A DNA stretch of 64,000 bases from Lachnospiraceae bacterium (GTDB lineage Bacteria; Bacillota; Clostridia; Lachnospirales; Lachnospiraceae): contig JAGACK010000050.1 in the NCBI GenBank assembly GCA_017614155.1, positions 1 through 64,000 of the forward strand, given 5' to 3'. The notes below the pieces were generated by a model. It did no database searches. It saw only the letters and a program-made list of their open reading frames with translations, and was not told the DNA's origin. This document shows positions 50,321 to 59,048 of this stretch, piece by piece. The position numbers and the translations under genes were made by a program. Position 1 is the stretch's first letter; each line of letters opens with the position of its first letter.

Positions 50321-53300
50321 TGATCCAAATCACCCGGAAATTTAAGAATTACAAAGGAATAAAGGAGTTTGCCGAAGAGGCGGCCGGAATGAAGGCGTAT
50401 GCGGATGCATCTGCCAGGTTCCTGCTGGCGTGGTATGAGCTGTGGGAGAGTGATAAGGTAAAGAGGTTTGCCGGAAAGCTTTCACGGCTTTTTCCGGATG
50501 CCTTTATCAGCGCTACAAGCTATCATGACGGCGAGCATATACTTTCCGTTCCCTTCGAACCCCCGAAGGAAGGGAATTTTCTGATATCCCTGATGCTTTT
50601 TGAAGGATCCGGTATCAGCATATATCCTTTTGAGGAAGAGGATGTGCCGGGCAGCGGACTGAATGAAAGGATCAGGTCTCTTGATAATGCGAAGGGCGTC
50701 TACCTGAATCCGGACAGATATGAGATCCCGTTTGACGAGCTGCTTTCGAATGCTTCAAAAAACATTCAGGATGTTCAGTTTTTCGGGATGAAGGCAACGG
50801 TGGGTCCGGGCTACACCAATTTCTATGTCGTTTCCGGCCAGAAGCCCGTTTTCAATATCCTCCATGCCGTGATCTTTTGCGGGAAAAAGCTGAATATAAG
50901 GGCTCATTATAATCTCGGATGGACACCGATGGGCAGGGAGATGAAGGTCACAAAGCTGGCCTCACCGACACTTGTCAAAAAGATAGACGGGATGAGCGCG
51001 GCTTCTGTCTATACAAAATACCTGGGACTGAAAAAAGAGCAGATCAATCCCTGGAATGTCTGTGATTTTCCGCTGGTGCGTGAGAAGGACGGGATACTGA
51101 AGGCCTATATCGGCATGTCCGAACCGGACAGCGAAGACCTGAGTTTTGGCATTCCGCTCGAAGAGGGCGATACATTGCGCTTAAGCTACGGCAATCCGGA
51201 TGAGATATTCAGAAAGATCCGGAAAGACAGCAAAAAGGCAGAGGCTTTCAGGCCGCAGGGACTTCTGCTTTTTATCTGTGTCAACAGGCTCATACTCCTG
51301 AAGGAAAATGAGCATGAGGAAACGGATTATTATAAAGGATTCTTTAAGGACGGGGTGGAGGTATATGGTTTTGCGGAGCTCCATTCAAACAAAAAGGGAT
51401 TCGGCGAATACAACAGCGCCCTGATATCAGTGGCTTTCAGGGAGGGACAGACAGGAGAGGCTGCTTTGCCGGATCAGGAGATAAGGGATCCGGAGATAAA
51501 GGACCAGGAGGAGACTCCGTTCTGGAGCATAGTGCCTGCCCAGTACAAGCTGTTTAATTTCTTTACCGCCATGTCGGAGGACCTTGTCCTGATGGCCGAT
51601 GAGGCAAAAAAGGCCAATAAGGCAAAAACGGATTTTCTTTCAAATGTTTCCCATGAGATAAGAACACCCATCAATGCCATCCTCGGGATGGATGAGATGA
51701 TACTGCGCGAATCGGAAGAAGAGAATGTGAAAAGTTATGCGCAGAATATAGAGGATTCCGGAAAGCTGCTCCTGGGTCTGATTAACGACCTGCTTGATAC
51801 CGCGAGGATTGAGTCCGGAAAGATGGAGATAGTTTCGGTTGATTATGATCTTTCATCCACTTTGAACGATATAGTCAATCTCGTCACGCCAAGGGCAGTT
51901 TCAAAGGGACTGGAGCTTCTGGTAAATGTCAATCCCGAGATACCGCATGCGCTGAACGGGGATGAGACCAGGATCAAGCAATGCGCGGTAAACATCCTGA
52001 ACAATGCGGTCAAATATACGCAGACAGGAAGCGTGAAGCTGGAGGTTGATTATAAGAAAAACGGAGAGACCGGGATCGAGCTGGCTTTCAGTGTGAGCGA
52101 TACCGGTATAGGCATCAAAAAGAAGGACCTGGAAAAACTGAACAGGCCCTTTGAAAGACTGGATGCAAAAAAGAATTACACGATCGAGGGCACGGGCCTG
52201 GGACTGAGCATAGTGAACGGTTTCCTGAACCTGATGGGGTCGCATCTGGAAGTAAAGAGCGAATACGGGAAGGGATCGACTTTTTCCTTTGCCGTAAAGC
52301 AGAAAGTGACGGACTGGGAAGCAGTCGGCGACTATAACGCGGCCAGAAGAAAGGCAGTCACCCAGAAAGAGACATATCATGAAAGCTTCAGGGCGCCCGA
52401 TGCGGATATTCTGGTGGCGGATGATACCGAGATGAACCTTATAGTCATCACATCCCTCCTGAGAAATACGCAGATACGGATAGATACCGTTCCGGGCGGA
52501 AAAGAAGCGCTTGAGATGGCGGAAAAGAAAAAGTACGACATCATTTTTATCGACCAGCAGATGCCGCAGATGAAGGGAATCGAAGTCCTTAAGGAGCTGC
52601 GCGGGAAAGATAATCTGAATTCAGATACGGTATGCGTGATCCTGACTGCCGATGCTGTAAGCGGAGCAAAGGAAAAGTACCTGGCAGAGGGCTTTGATGA
52701 TTATATCTCAAAGCCTGTGAGCGGCCCTGCGCTTGAAAAACTGATCATGCAGCATCTTCCCGAAGAAAAGATCCTTGCGCCCGAGGAGGAAAAAACACGG
52801 AAGAAGGATCATGTGAAGGACAGCAGGAAAAAGTACTTGTCTTTGCTGAGCAGGATAGAGGAGATAGACTTTGATGCGGCGATGAAAAATGCCGGAAACG
52901 AAGACACGCTGATCGAGATAGCGGAATCCTTTGTGCGTACCGGGAGGGAAAACTTAGATCTTTTGGGAAGGTTCCTTGAAGACCGGAATTTAGAGGATTT
53001 CACCGTCAGAGTGCATGCGGTAAAAAGCTCGGCAAAGATCATGGGCGATGAAGAACTTTCAAAAAAAGCCCTCAGGCTTGAAGAACTTGGAAACAAAAAA
53101 GATATTGGCATGATCAGGGCTTCTTTTGACGGCTTCATGACGGATTATGAAGAACTGGTAGGAAAGCTTTCGGAATGCGCAAAGGTCCTGGAAAGCCCTG
53201 AAGGCGGCGAGCTGCCGCCGCTTTCCGATGATGACCTTTCTGATTATCTGCACAGGATGACCCTGCTGATCGATGCCTTTGAATATGACGAGGCACGGAT

Positions 53301-53424
53301 GATAGCGGGCATGCTCCTTGACCATGATCTGAAGGACAGGAGAAGCAGCATGGAAAAGATCAGGGAAGCACTTGAGGATTTTGACGGTGATGAGGCTATG
53401 AAACTGATAAAGGAGCTTGACTGA
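50320..53424 (+). CDS. Cytosolic hybrid histidine kinase: FIST sensor - HisKA - HATPase - REC - HPt
   Basis: This 1034-residue protein has no TM segment. Residues about 1-390 form FIST_N and FIST_C domains, proposed small-molecule sensors (SVYTKYLGLKKEQINPWNVC and the following DFPLVREKDGILKAYIG). HisKA has H445 (NVSHEIRTPINAIL), HATPase has DTGIGI and GTGLGLSIV, REC has D745 (IFIDQQMPQMKG), and HPt has H899 (VHAVKSSAK). It is a self-contained phosphorelay sensing a cytoplasmic ligand, probably amino-acid-like by analogy with FIST proteins. A HAD phosphatase begins 2 bp after its stop, suggesting one transcript. No ribosome binding site is seen. Confidence 0.88.
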   Translation: MIQITRKFKNYKGIKEFAEEAAGMKAYADASARFLLAWYELWESDKVKRFAGKLSRLFPDAFISATSYHDGEHILSVPFEPPKEGNFLISLMLFEGSGISIYPFEEEDVPGSGLNERIRSLDNAKGVYLNPDRYEIPFDELLSNASKNIQDVQFFGMKATVGPGYTNFYVVSGQKPVFNILHAVIFCGKKLNIRAHYNLGWTPMGREMKVTKLASPTLVKKIDGMSAASVYTKYLGLKKEQINPWNVCDFPLVREKDGILKAYIGMSEPDSEDLSFGIPLEEGDTLRLSYGNPDEIFRKIRKDSKKAEAFRPQGLLLFICVNRLILLKENEHEETDYYKGFFKDGVEVYGFAELHSNKKGFGEYNSALISVAFREGQTGEAALPDQEIRDPEIKDQEETPFWSIVPAQYKLFNFFTAMSEDLVLMADEAKKANKAKTDFLSNVSHEIRTPINAILGMDEMILRESEEENVKSYAQNIEDSGKLLLGLINDLLDTARIESGKMEIVSVDYDLSSTLNDIVNLVTPRAVSKGLELLVNVNPEIPHALNGDETRIKQCAVNILNNAVKYTQTGSVKLEVDYKKNGETGIELAFSVSDTGIGIKKKDLEKLNRPFERLDAKKNYTIEGTGLGLSIVNGFLNLMGSHLEVKSEYGKGSTFSFAVKQKVTDWEAVGDYNAARRKAVTQKETYHESFRAPDADILVADDTEMNLIVITSLLRNTQIRIDTVPGGKEALEMAEKKKYDIIFIDQQMPQMKGIEVLKELRGKDNLNSDTVCVILTADAVSGAKEKYLAEGFDDYISKPVSGPALEKLIMQHLPEEKILAPEEEKTRKKDHVKDSRKKYLSLLSRIEEIDFDAAMKNAGNEDTLIEIAESFVRTGRENLDLLGRFLEDRNLEDFTVRVHAVKSSAKIMGDEELSKKALRLEELGNKKDIGMIRASFDGFMTDYEELVGKLSECAKVLESPEGGELPPLSDDDLSDYLHRMTLLIDAFEYDEARMIAGMLLDHDLKDRRSSMEKIREALEDFDGDEAMKLIKELD

Positions 53425-53426
53425 AA

Positions 53427-54218
53427 ATGACCCGGAAACTGCTTTTCTTTGACATGGACGGGACGCTGTGGGACTACAGGAACTATATACCGGAAAGCGC
53501 GATAAAAGCCATAAAGCTTGCACAGGGAAACGGACATAAGGCTTTCATCAACACAGGAAGGAGCAGGTCCTTTATCAGGGATGAAAAGCTTCTGGGCATA
53601 GGCTTTGACGGAATAGTATCCGGATGCGGTACGATGATAGAATATGATGACAGGGTTGTCTGGTCAAAGATCATGCCGGCTGAAGAGGTGGACAGGATCC
53701 TTGAGATCACAAAAAAACATGGCTTCAAGGTTATCATGGAGGGGACGAAATGCCTCTATGCAAATGTGGAGGAGTTTCCCGATGATGACCAGAACTATTA
53801 TATGAGAAAGATTTCGCGCGAGATGGGAGAGGACCTGCATCGCCTGTCCGATGTAAAAAACGGGCAGATACAGAAGTTTTCATGTTCCACCCGCGGATGC
53901 GACCGGGCTCCCTTCAAGGAGGAGCTGAAAGATTCCTACGATTTCATCGAGCACAATGATGCGGTGATGGAGGTGGTGCCGAAAGGGCATAATAAGGGCA
54001 CCGGGATACAAAGGGTATGCGAGCTTCTCGGAGCGCAGATAAAAGATACCTTTGCCTTCGGAGACAGCATTAATGACAAAGAGATGCTGATAGAAGCAGG
54101 AACCGGGATCGTCATGGATTCCGGGACCGATGAGGCAAAAAAGTATGCCGATCATGTGACCACCGGGCTGCTTGAAGACGGGATAATGAATGCGATGAGA
54201 TACTACAGCCTGATTTGA
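53427..54218 (+). CDS. HAD-superfamily Cof-type phosphatase
   Basis: This 263-residue protein has motif I FDMDGTLW with nucleophile Asp near residue 9, motif II FINTGRS, and motif IV FAFGDSINDKEML near the end. The Cof/type IIB cap sits between motifs II and III. Substrates are typically sugar or nucleotide phosphates. The start lies 2 bp after the kinase gene. Confidence 0.88.
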   Translation: MTRKLLFFDMDGTLWDYRNYIPESAIKAIKLAQGNGHKAFINTGRSRSFIRDEKLLGIGFDGIVSGCGTMIEYDDRVVWSKIMPAEEVDRILEITKKHGFKVIMEGTKCLYANVEEFPDDDQNYYMRKISREMGEDLHRLSDVKNGQIQKFSCSTRGCDRAPFKEELKDSYDFIEHNDAVMEVVPKGHNKGTGIQRVCELLGAQIKDTFAFGDSINDKEMLIEAGTGIVMDSGTDEAKKYADHVTTGLLEDGIMNAMRYYSLI

Positions 54219-54243
54219 GGCTTTTGGGAAAGACGGTTTTATT

Positions 54244-55332
54244 ATGAAGATGATACACTGTGCGGACCTGCACCTTGATTCAAAACTGAATGCAAATCTT
54301 TCAAAGGAAAAAGCAAGAGAGAGAAGAGCGGAGCTTCTGGATACTTTTTCAAGGATGGTGAAGTATGCCGCTGATAATGAAATAAAGGCTGTCCTCATCG
54401 CCGGAGATCTGTTTGACCGTAAAACGGTGTCTGCCACGGCGCGCAATACCGTATACGGGATAATAAGAGCGAACCCGGATATATGCTTTTATTATCTGAA
54501 GGGCAATCATGACGATAATGCTTTTTTTGAGGCTCCGGAAAATCTGAGGCTTTTCGGCGGGGAATGGACTTCCTACAGGATGGAGGATGAGGGGATAGTG
54601 ATCTCGGGAGCTGAGCTTGATGAAGATAATTCCGGCGAGATCTATGCAAAGCTTGTGCTTTCCCCAAAGGATATAAACATAGTGATGCTGCACGGTCAGC
54701 TTTCTGATTATGCAGGGCGCGACAGGGCAGAGGTGATAAACCTCGGTGCTTTGAAGAATAAAAGCATTGATTATCTGGCTCTGGGTCATATCCATGAAAG
54801 AAGGACAGGAGAGCTGATGCCGAGAGGAGAGTACTGTTATCCGGGGTGCCTCGAAGGACGCGGGTTTGATGAATGCGGCGAGCACGGATTTGAGCTTCTG
54901 GATATAGATGTGAAGGAAAGGACTGTCTCTCACAAGTTCATACCTTTTGCAAAGAGAAGGCTGCATCTTTTGAATGTGGATGTCAGCGGAGTCATGACGA
55001 GCGTGGAGATCACACAGGCCGTGGAGGATGCGCTCGATGGCAGGGATATCCCCGCAGAGGACATGGTAAAGATCGTGCTGTGCGGAAAGGTCGATGTAGA
55101 GTGCGAAAAGGATCCGGAGCAGGTGAGGGTAAAGTTTGAAAGGGATTTTTATTTCGTGAAGGTTTCCGATGAGACTTCCATAGCTGTTGATTATGACAGC
55201 TTTTTGAAGGATGCTTCACTTAAAGGTGAATTCGTCAGGCTCCTGAAATCCGACACAAGCCTTGATGAGGACAGGAGATCCGCTATCATCCGGTGCGGCA
55301 TACAGGCTCTTTCCGGGGAGGAGTGGCAATGA
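54244..55332 (+). CDS. Metallophosphoesterase, SbcD/Mre11-like exonuclease (YhaO-like)
   Basis: This 362-residue protein carries HCADLHLDS, LIAGDLFDRK, LKGNHDD and LGHIHER, the complete metal-binding set of Mre11/SbcD calcineurin-like nucleases. It acts on DNA ends with the SMC-like ATPase that follows. The two genes overlap in ATGA (55329-55332), the usual coupling for this pair. Confidence 0.9.
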   Translation: MKMIHCADLHLDSKLNANLSKEKARERRAELLDTFSRMVKYAADNEIKAVLIAGDLFDRKTVSATARNTVYGIIRANPDICFYYLKGNHDDNAFFEAPENLRLFGGEWTSYRMEDEGIVISGAELDEDNSGEIYAKLVLSPKDINIVMLHGQLSDYAGRDRAEVINLGALKNKSIDYLALGHIHERRTGELMPRGEYCYPGCLEGRGFDECGEHGFELLDIDVKERTVSHKFIPFAKRRLHLLNVDVSGVMTSVEITQAVEDALDGRDIPAEDMVKIVLCGKVDVECEKDPEQVRVKFERDFYFVKVSDETSIAVDYDSFLKDASLKGEFVRLLKSDTSLDEDRRSAIIRCGIQALSGEEWQ

Positions 55333-57647
55333 AGCTGATCAGTCTGCAGATAGACAATTTCGGAACGCTGAAGGATTATAAATGCCTGTTCCATGACGGC
55401 ATCAATACCATAGTCCATGAGAACGGATGGGGAAAGAGCACCCTGGCGTCGTTTATCAGGATCATGTTTTTCGGCTTTGACAATGAAGGAAAGAGGAGCG
55501 AGCTTGAAAACGAAAGGAAGAGATTTCAGCCCTGGCAGGGAGGCGGCTACGGCGGGATGCTTGTTTTTGAGGCAAAGGGAAAGACCTACAGGATAGAGCG
55601 GACTTTCAATGAAAAAAAGGAAAGCACTTTTGAACTCTATGACGCAAAGACAAACCTGAAAAGTTCTGATTATACAGAAAAGATAGGCGAAGAGCTTTTC
55701 GGTATAGACAGCGACTCCTTTGAGAGGACGGTTTTCATAGGGCAGCAGGATTGCGAGACAAAAGCGACCAGTGCCATAAACGCCAAGATCGGGAATGTAG
55801 ATGATATTGACGATATGGGACGCTTTTCTATTGTGCAGGAAAAGTTGAAAAAGGAAGCGGACAGCCTGACTCCTTACAGAAAGACCGGCGCCATAGCCAG
55901 ACTGAAAGATGATCTCGCATCCCGCGAGGTCAGGATCGCGGCAAAGGCTTCGCATGAAGAGCACAGGGAGGAGATCCTCGATCAGATAAAGAGGCTGGGC
56001 CTGCTGCAGGAAGAAAACAAAAAGAAGCTTAAAAGCATAAGGGAAGAGATGAAAGAGGTCTCTTTGCAAAAAGACAGGTTCAGGCTCAGGCGTGAATATG
56101 AGGGCCTGATGGAGGAGGCAAAAAAAGCCCGGGAAAAGAAGGAGGAGATCATGCGGTCGTTTCCCGGGGAAGTGCCGCAGGAAGATGTCCTTGGCGAAAT
56201 GGTAAAAAAAGCCACGGATCTGGCGGGACTTGACAGGTCCATGAGAGATCTTCGCCTGAGCGAGGATGAAAGAAAAGAAGAGGAAAGGATATATGATACC
56301 TATGTAAACGGCTTTCCCGAGGACGAGGAGATATCAAGGCTTCTGGCGCTCTGCGCCGAAAGCGCAAACAGAAAAAACGTCCTGCCTTCAAAAAAGGCCA
56401 ACCTGAAGCTGATGCAGGAGATGAAAAAAAAGGAAAGGCTTGATGAAAAAAGAAGGAATACGGTAAGGGTGATCGCAGGTATACTGTTTTTTGTGATTGC
56501 CGCAGCTGCCTTTGTACTCGGTTTTTCAAAGAATCTGCCGGCCTTGGCCGCATATGCCGTGGCCGGAGTCGCGGCCCTGGCGGGAGCAATGTCTTTATTA
56601 TCAATGAAAAAGATAAAGAGACAGATGGATGAGACTGCGATCGAGCTTGCAAAGAGCATAGATGATGATGAAAGGTTCATACAGAAGACCGAAGAGACGG
56701 CAAGGGAGTTTTTGGACAGTCTCGGCGAGAAGGGTGAAGTGAAAGATATTGCAGCGTTCCTTGAGGGCGTGAAGGAGGATTCCAGAAAGCAGAGGGAGCT
56801 TTCAAAGAAGAGAGAGGGATTGGATGGGACCGTAAAAGAAAGGGAAATGATGGTAAAGGAAATAAATGATTTCCTTTCAGGTTACGGGGAGAAAGAGAGC
56901 GTTGATCCTTCCGGAGGTCTTCTGAGGCTGAAGGACAGGATGAATGATCTCAAAAATGCCGCTGACAGGGAGAAGGAGGCAGATGAAAAACTGGCTGTCT
57001 TTCTGAAGGATCATGACGGGGCGGACTCGTTTGAAGATGCCGCAGAGCCGGAAAAGGATCTGAATGAGCTGGATGAAGAGTTTTCGATCATATCCGACGA
57101 GGTGGCAAAAGAGGAAGAGAACCTAAGGAAATATGAAGAGGAACTTGACGGCTGCAACGAGGTTCTGGAAGATATCGCAGCTGATGAAGAAGAGATAGAG
57201 AACCTGAAGGAAAAAGCGGCCGAACTTCAGTACAGATATGATATCATTTCCGATACAAGGGAATACCTGGAAAAGGCAAAGGCAAGCTTTACCGGCAGAT
57301 ATATGGAACCGGTAAAACGCGCTTTTGACAAGTATTACAGTGTACTCTCGCCGGATGACGGCAGGGAATATGAGCTGGATGCGAATCTGGGGATAAGCGT
57401 GCGAAACCGCGGAGTCAGCAGGGATACCGGGCTGCTGAGCGGAGGGTACAGGGATCTGGTCGGACTTTGCAGGAGGATGGCAATGATCGAAGCCATGTAT
57501 GAGGAAGAGAGACCGTTCCTGATACTTGACGATCCCTTCGTTAATCTGGATAATGACAGGGTGAAAGGCGGGATCAATCTTTTGAAAAGGATCTCGGAAC
57601 CCTATCAGATAATTTATTTTACCTGCCATGACAGCAGGGCGATATAA
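55329..57647 (+). CDS. SMC-like ATPase of SbcC/YhaN type
   Basis: This 772-residue protein has Walker A ENGWGKSTL near residue 33, long coiled coils (residues about 190-380 and 440-620), an ABC signature LLSGGYRDLVG and Walker B FLILDDPFVNLD near the C-terminus. A hydrophobic hairpin interrupts the coiled coil (VIAGILFFVIAAAAFVLGF and the next segment), as in Bacillus YhaN, which suggests membrane association. With the upstream nuclease it forms an Mre11-Rad50-like complex for DNA end processing. ATG 55329 overlaps the upstream stop. Confidence 0.9.
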   Translation: MKLISLQIDNFGTLKDYKCLFHDGINTIVHENGWGKSTLASFIRIMFFGFDNEGKRSELENERKRFQPWQGGGYGGMLVFEAKGKTYRIERTFNEKKESTFELYDAKTNLKSSDYTEKIGEELFGIDSDSFERTVFIGQQDCETKATSAINAKIGNVDDIDDMGRFSIVQEKLKKEADSLTPYRKTGAIARLKDDLASREVRIAAKASHEEHREEILDQIKRLGLLQEENKKKLKSIREEMKEVSLQKDRFRLRREYEGLMEEAKKAREKKEEIMRSFPGEVPQEDVLGEMVKKATDLAGLDRSMRDLRLSEDERKEEERIYDTYVNGFPEDEEISRLLALCAESANRKNVLPSKKANLKLMQEMKKKERLDEKRRNTVRVIAGILFFVIAAAAFVLGFSKNLPALAAYAVAGVAALAGAMSLLSMKKIKRQMDETAIELAKSIDDDERFIQKTEETAREFLDSLGEKGEVKDIAAFLEGVKEDSRKQRELSKKREGLDGTVKEREMMVKEINDFLSGYGEKESVDPSGGLLRLKDRMNDLKNAADREKEADEKLAVFLKDHDGADSFEDAAEPEKDLNELDEEFSIISDEVAKEEENLRKYEEELDGCNEVLEDIAADEEEIENLKEKAAELQYRYDIISDTREYLEKAKASFTGRYMEPVKRAFDKYYSVLSPDDGREYELDANLGISVRNRGVSRDTGLLSGGYRDLVGLCRRMAMIEAMYEEERPFLILDDPFVNLDNDRVKGGINLLKRISEPYQIIYFTCHDSRAI

Positions 57648-57687
57648 AAGTATTTCATGACTACCGGGAAGAGATGAGTTTTTGACA

Positions 57688-59016
57688 ATGGGAAAGAAAA
57701 AGAAGAAATCTGGAAAAAAGAAGATCGAAGAAAAGAAGATCGAAGAAAAGAAGGCCGAAGAAAAGAAGACCGAAGAGAAGAAGGCCGAAGAGAAGAAGAC
57801 TGAAGAAAAGAAGGCTGAAGAAAAGAAGGCTGCAAAAAAGAAGCCTGAGGAGAAGAAGGCGGCGAAAAAGAAATCCGCTGAACTTTCCGAATCCGAAAAG
57901 AAGCAGAGGGAAAAGAACCGTCAGAAGGCCCTGAAGGAAAGCCGCAGCAAAAAGAGTGCCAGGGCCAGGGCAAAATTCCAGAAGCAGCGGGAAAAGGCCG
58001 CAAAGCAGAAGGCGGTCAAGAGGGTAAGGAAGGTCGCCGCAAAAAAGGAACAGATAAAGAAATTCTTCCTTCGTATCAGCTCAGTATCTCTGTCTGATAC
58101 CGCAAAGAAAAACATCCTGATATCCGCGTTCATCATAGCGGTCATCATGATCAACATAGCTGTATTCATGACGATTGACCTGAACAGATCCAATAAGGAT
58201 GAAGAGGAGACGGCTTCCCTGGAAGAGGAGTTTCTCCTTGAAGAGGAGGAAGAGACACCGTCAGAGAATACGGTCTCATCCGATGAGGAGAAAGAGGAAG
58301 AACCGGAGGAGGAGAAAAAAGAATCATCAAGCTTTAACGCCGCGAAGTCAAAGGAAAAGAATCTCCAGGATGTTTTTCCTCATGAGGGAGGCCTTTACTT
58401 CATGCCCGTATCAAATGATGAAAAGAGCGTGACGGGAGCGCTGCTTGGGACCTGCATACTCAAAAAGGATGAGTATGATGCGCTCAATGAGGGCGATGTT
58501 GTTGATTTCGCGGATGACAGGTACATGATACTGTCCATCAGCAGGGGAGGAGATTACGGAACGGCTCTTTCGATGACGGCTTTTGATGAGGACGAGGATT
58601 ATGAGAGGGTCTTCAAGGAAGAAAAAAGCTATGAGGACTATTTCGGGATAGAAAAGATAGTCTACGGTCTGACTCTTGCGCTTGAAGAAGAGCAGATAAA
58701 GCAGATGGGGTCTCCGGATTATTTTGCGGATGACGGCTATGATGAGGATGACATGATATTCTTTGCCGGGATGTCCCTGTATTTTCCCCTGACCTATATG
58801 ATGGATGAGGATGTGACCCTTGAGTTTGATGAGGATTGTGTCCTCACCGTTCCTGATGATACATTCATCGGGGATGAGGAATATGATGTAAAAGACTATC
58901 TGGCGGGGAAGAATACGATGTTCCCTCCGGATCTCATGGCTGCAAAGATAGAGACAGACGGGAACAGGATCACGAAATATAATGTGATGATCGCGGGAAT
59001 GGACAGCATGCAGTGA
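57688..59016 (+). CDS. Single-pass membrane protein with Lys/Glu repeat tail, unrecognised
   Basis: This protein has 442 residues. The N-terminal 130 are extremely Lys/Glu/Ala rich, beginning with seven KKxEE units. One TM helix follows (about residues 145-168, NILISAFIIAVIMINIAVFM), then a Glu-rich stretch and a C-terminal domain (GDVVDFADDRYMILSISRGG, GIEKIVYGLTLALEEEQIK). The basic tail is predicted inside and the acidic domain outside. No family is recognised. ATG 57688 has only a weak GAAGAG upstream. The low-complexity tail resembles the N-terminus of translation and nucleic-acid binding membrane proteins. Confidence 0.75.
   Translation: MGKKKKKSGKKKIEEKKIEEKKAEEKKTEEKKAEEKKTEEKKAEEKKAAKKKPEEKKAAKKKSAELSESEKKQREKNRQKALKESRSKKSARARAKFQKQREKAAKQKAVKRVRKVAAKKEQIKKFFLRISSVSLSDTAKKNILISAFIIAVIMINIAVFMTIDLNRSNKDEEETASLEEEFLLEEEEETPSENTVSSDEEKEEEPEEEKKESSSFNAAKSKEKNLQDVFPHEGGLYFMPVSNDEKSVTGALLGTCILKKDEYDALNEGDVVDFADDRYMILSISRGGDYGTALSMTAFDEDEDYERVFKEEKSYEDYFGIEKIVYGLTLALEEEQIKQMGSPDYFADDGYDEDDMIFFAGMSLYFPLTYMMDEDVTLEFDEDCVLTVPDDTFIGDEEYDVKDYLAGKNTMFPPDLMAAKIETDGNRITKYNVMIAGMDSMQ
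57718..57822 (+). repeat. 15-bp in-frame tandem repeat encoding KKxEE
   Basis: There are seven consecutive units of AAGAAG-N3-GAAGAA type with x = Ile, Ile, Ala, Thr, Ala, Thr, Ala. The third-codon and synonymous differences show the array is not newly formed. Confidence 0.85.
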
Positions 59017-59048
59017 GATCCGAAAATGTGTATAAAGGAAACTCTGTA

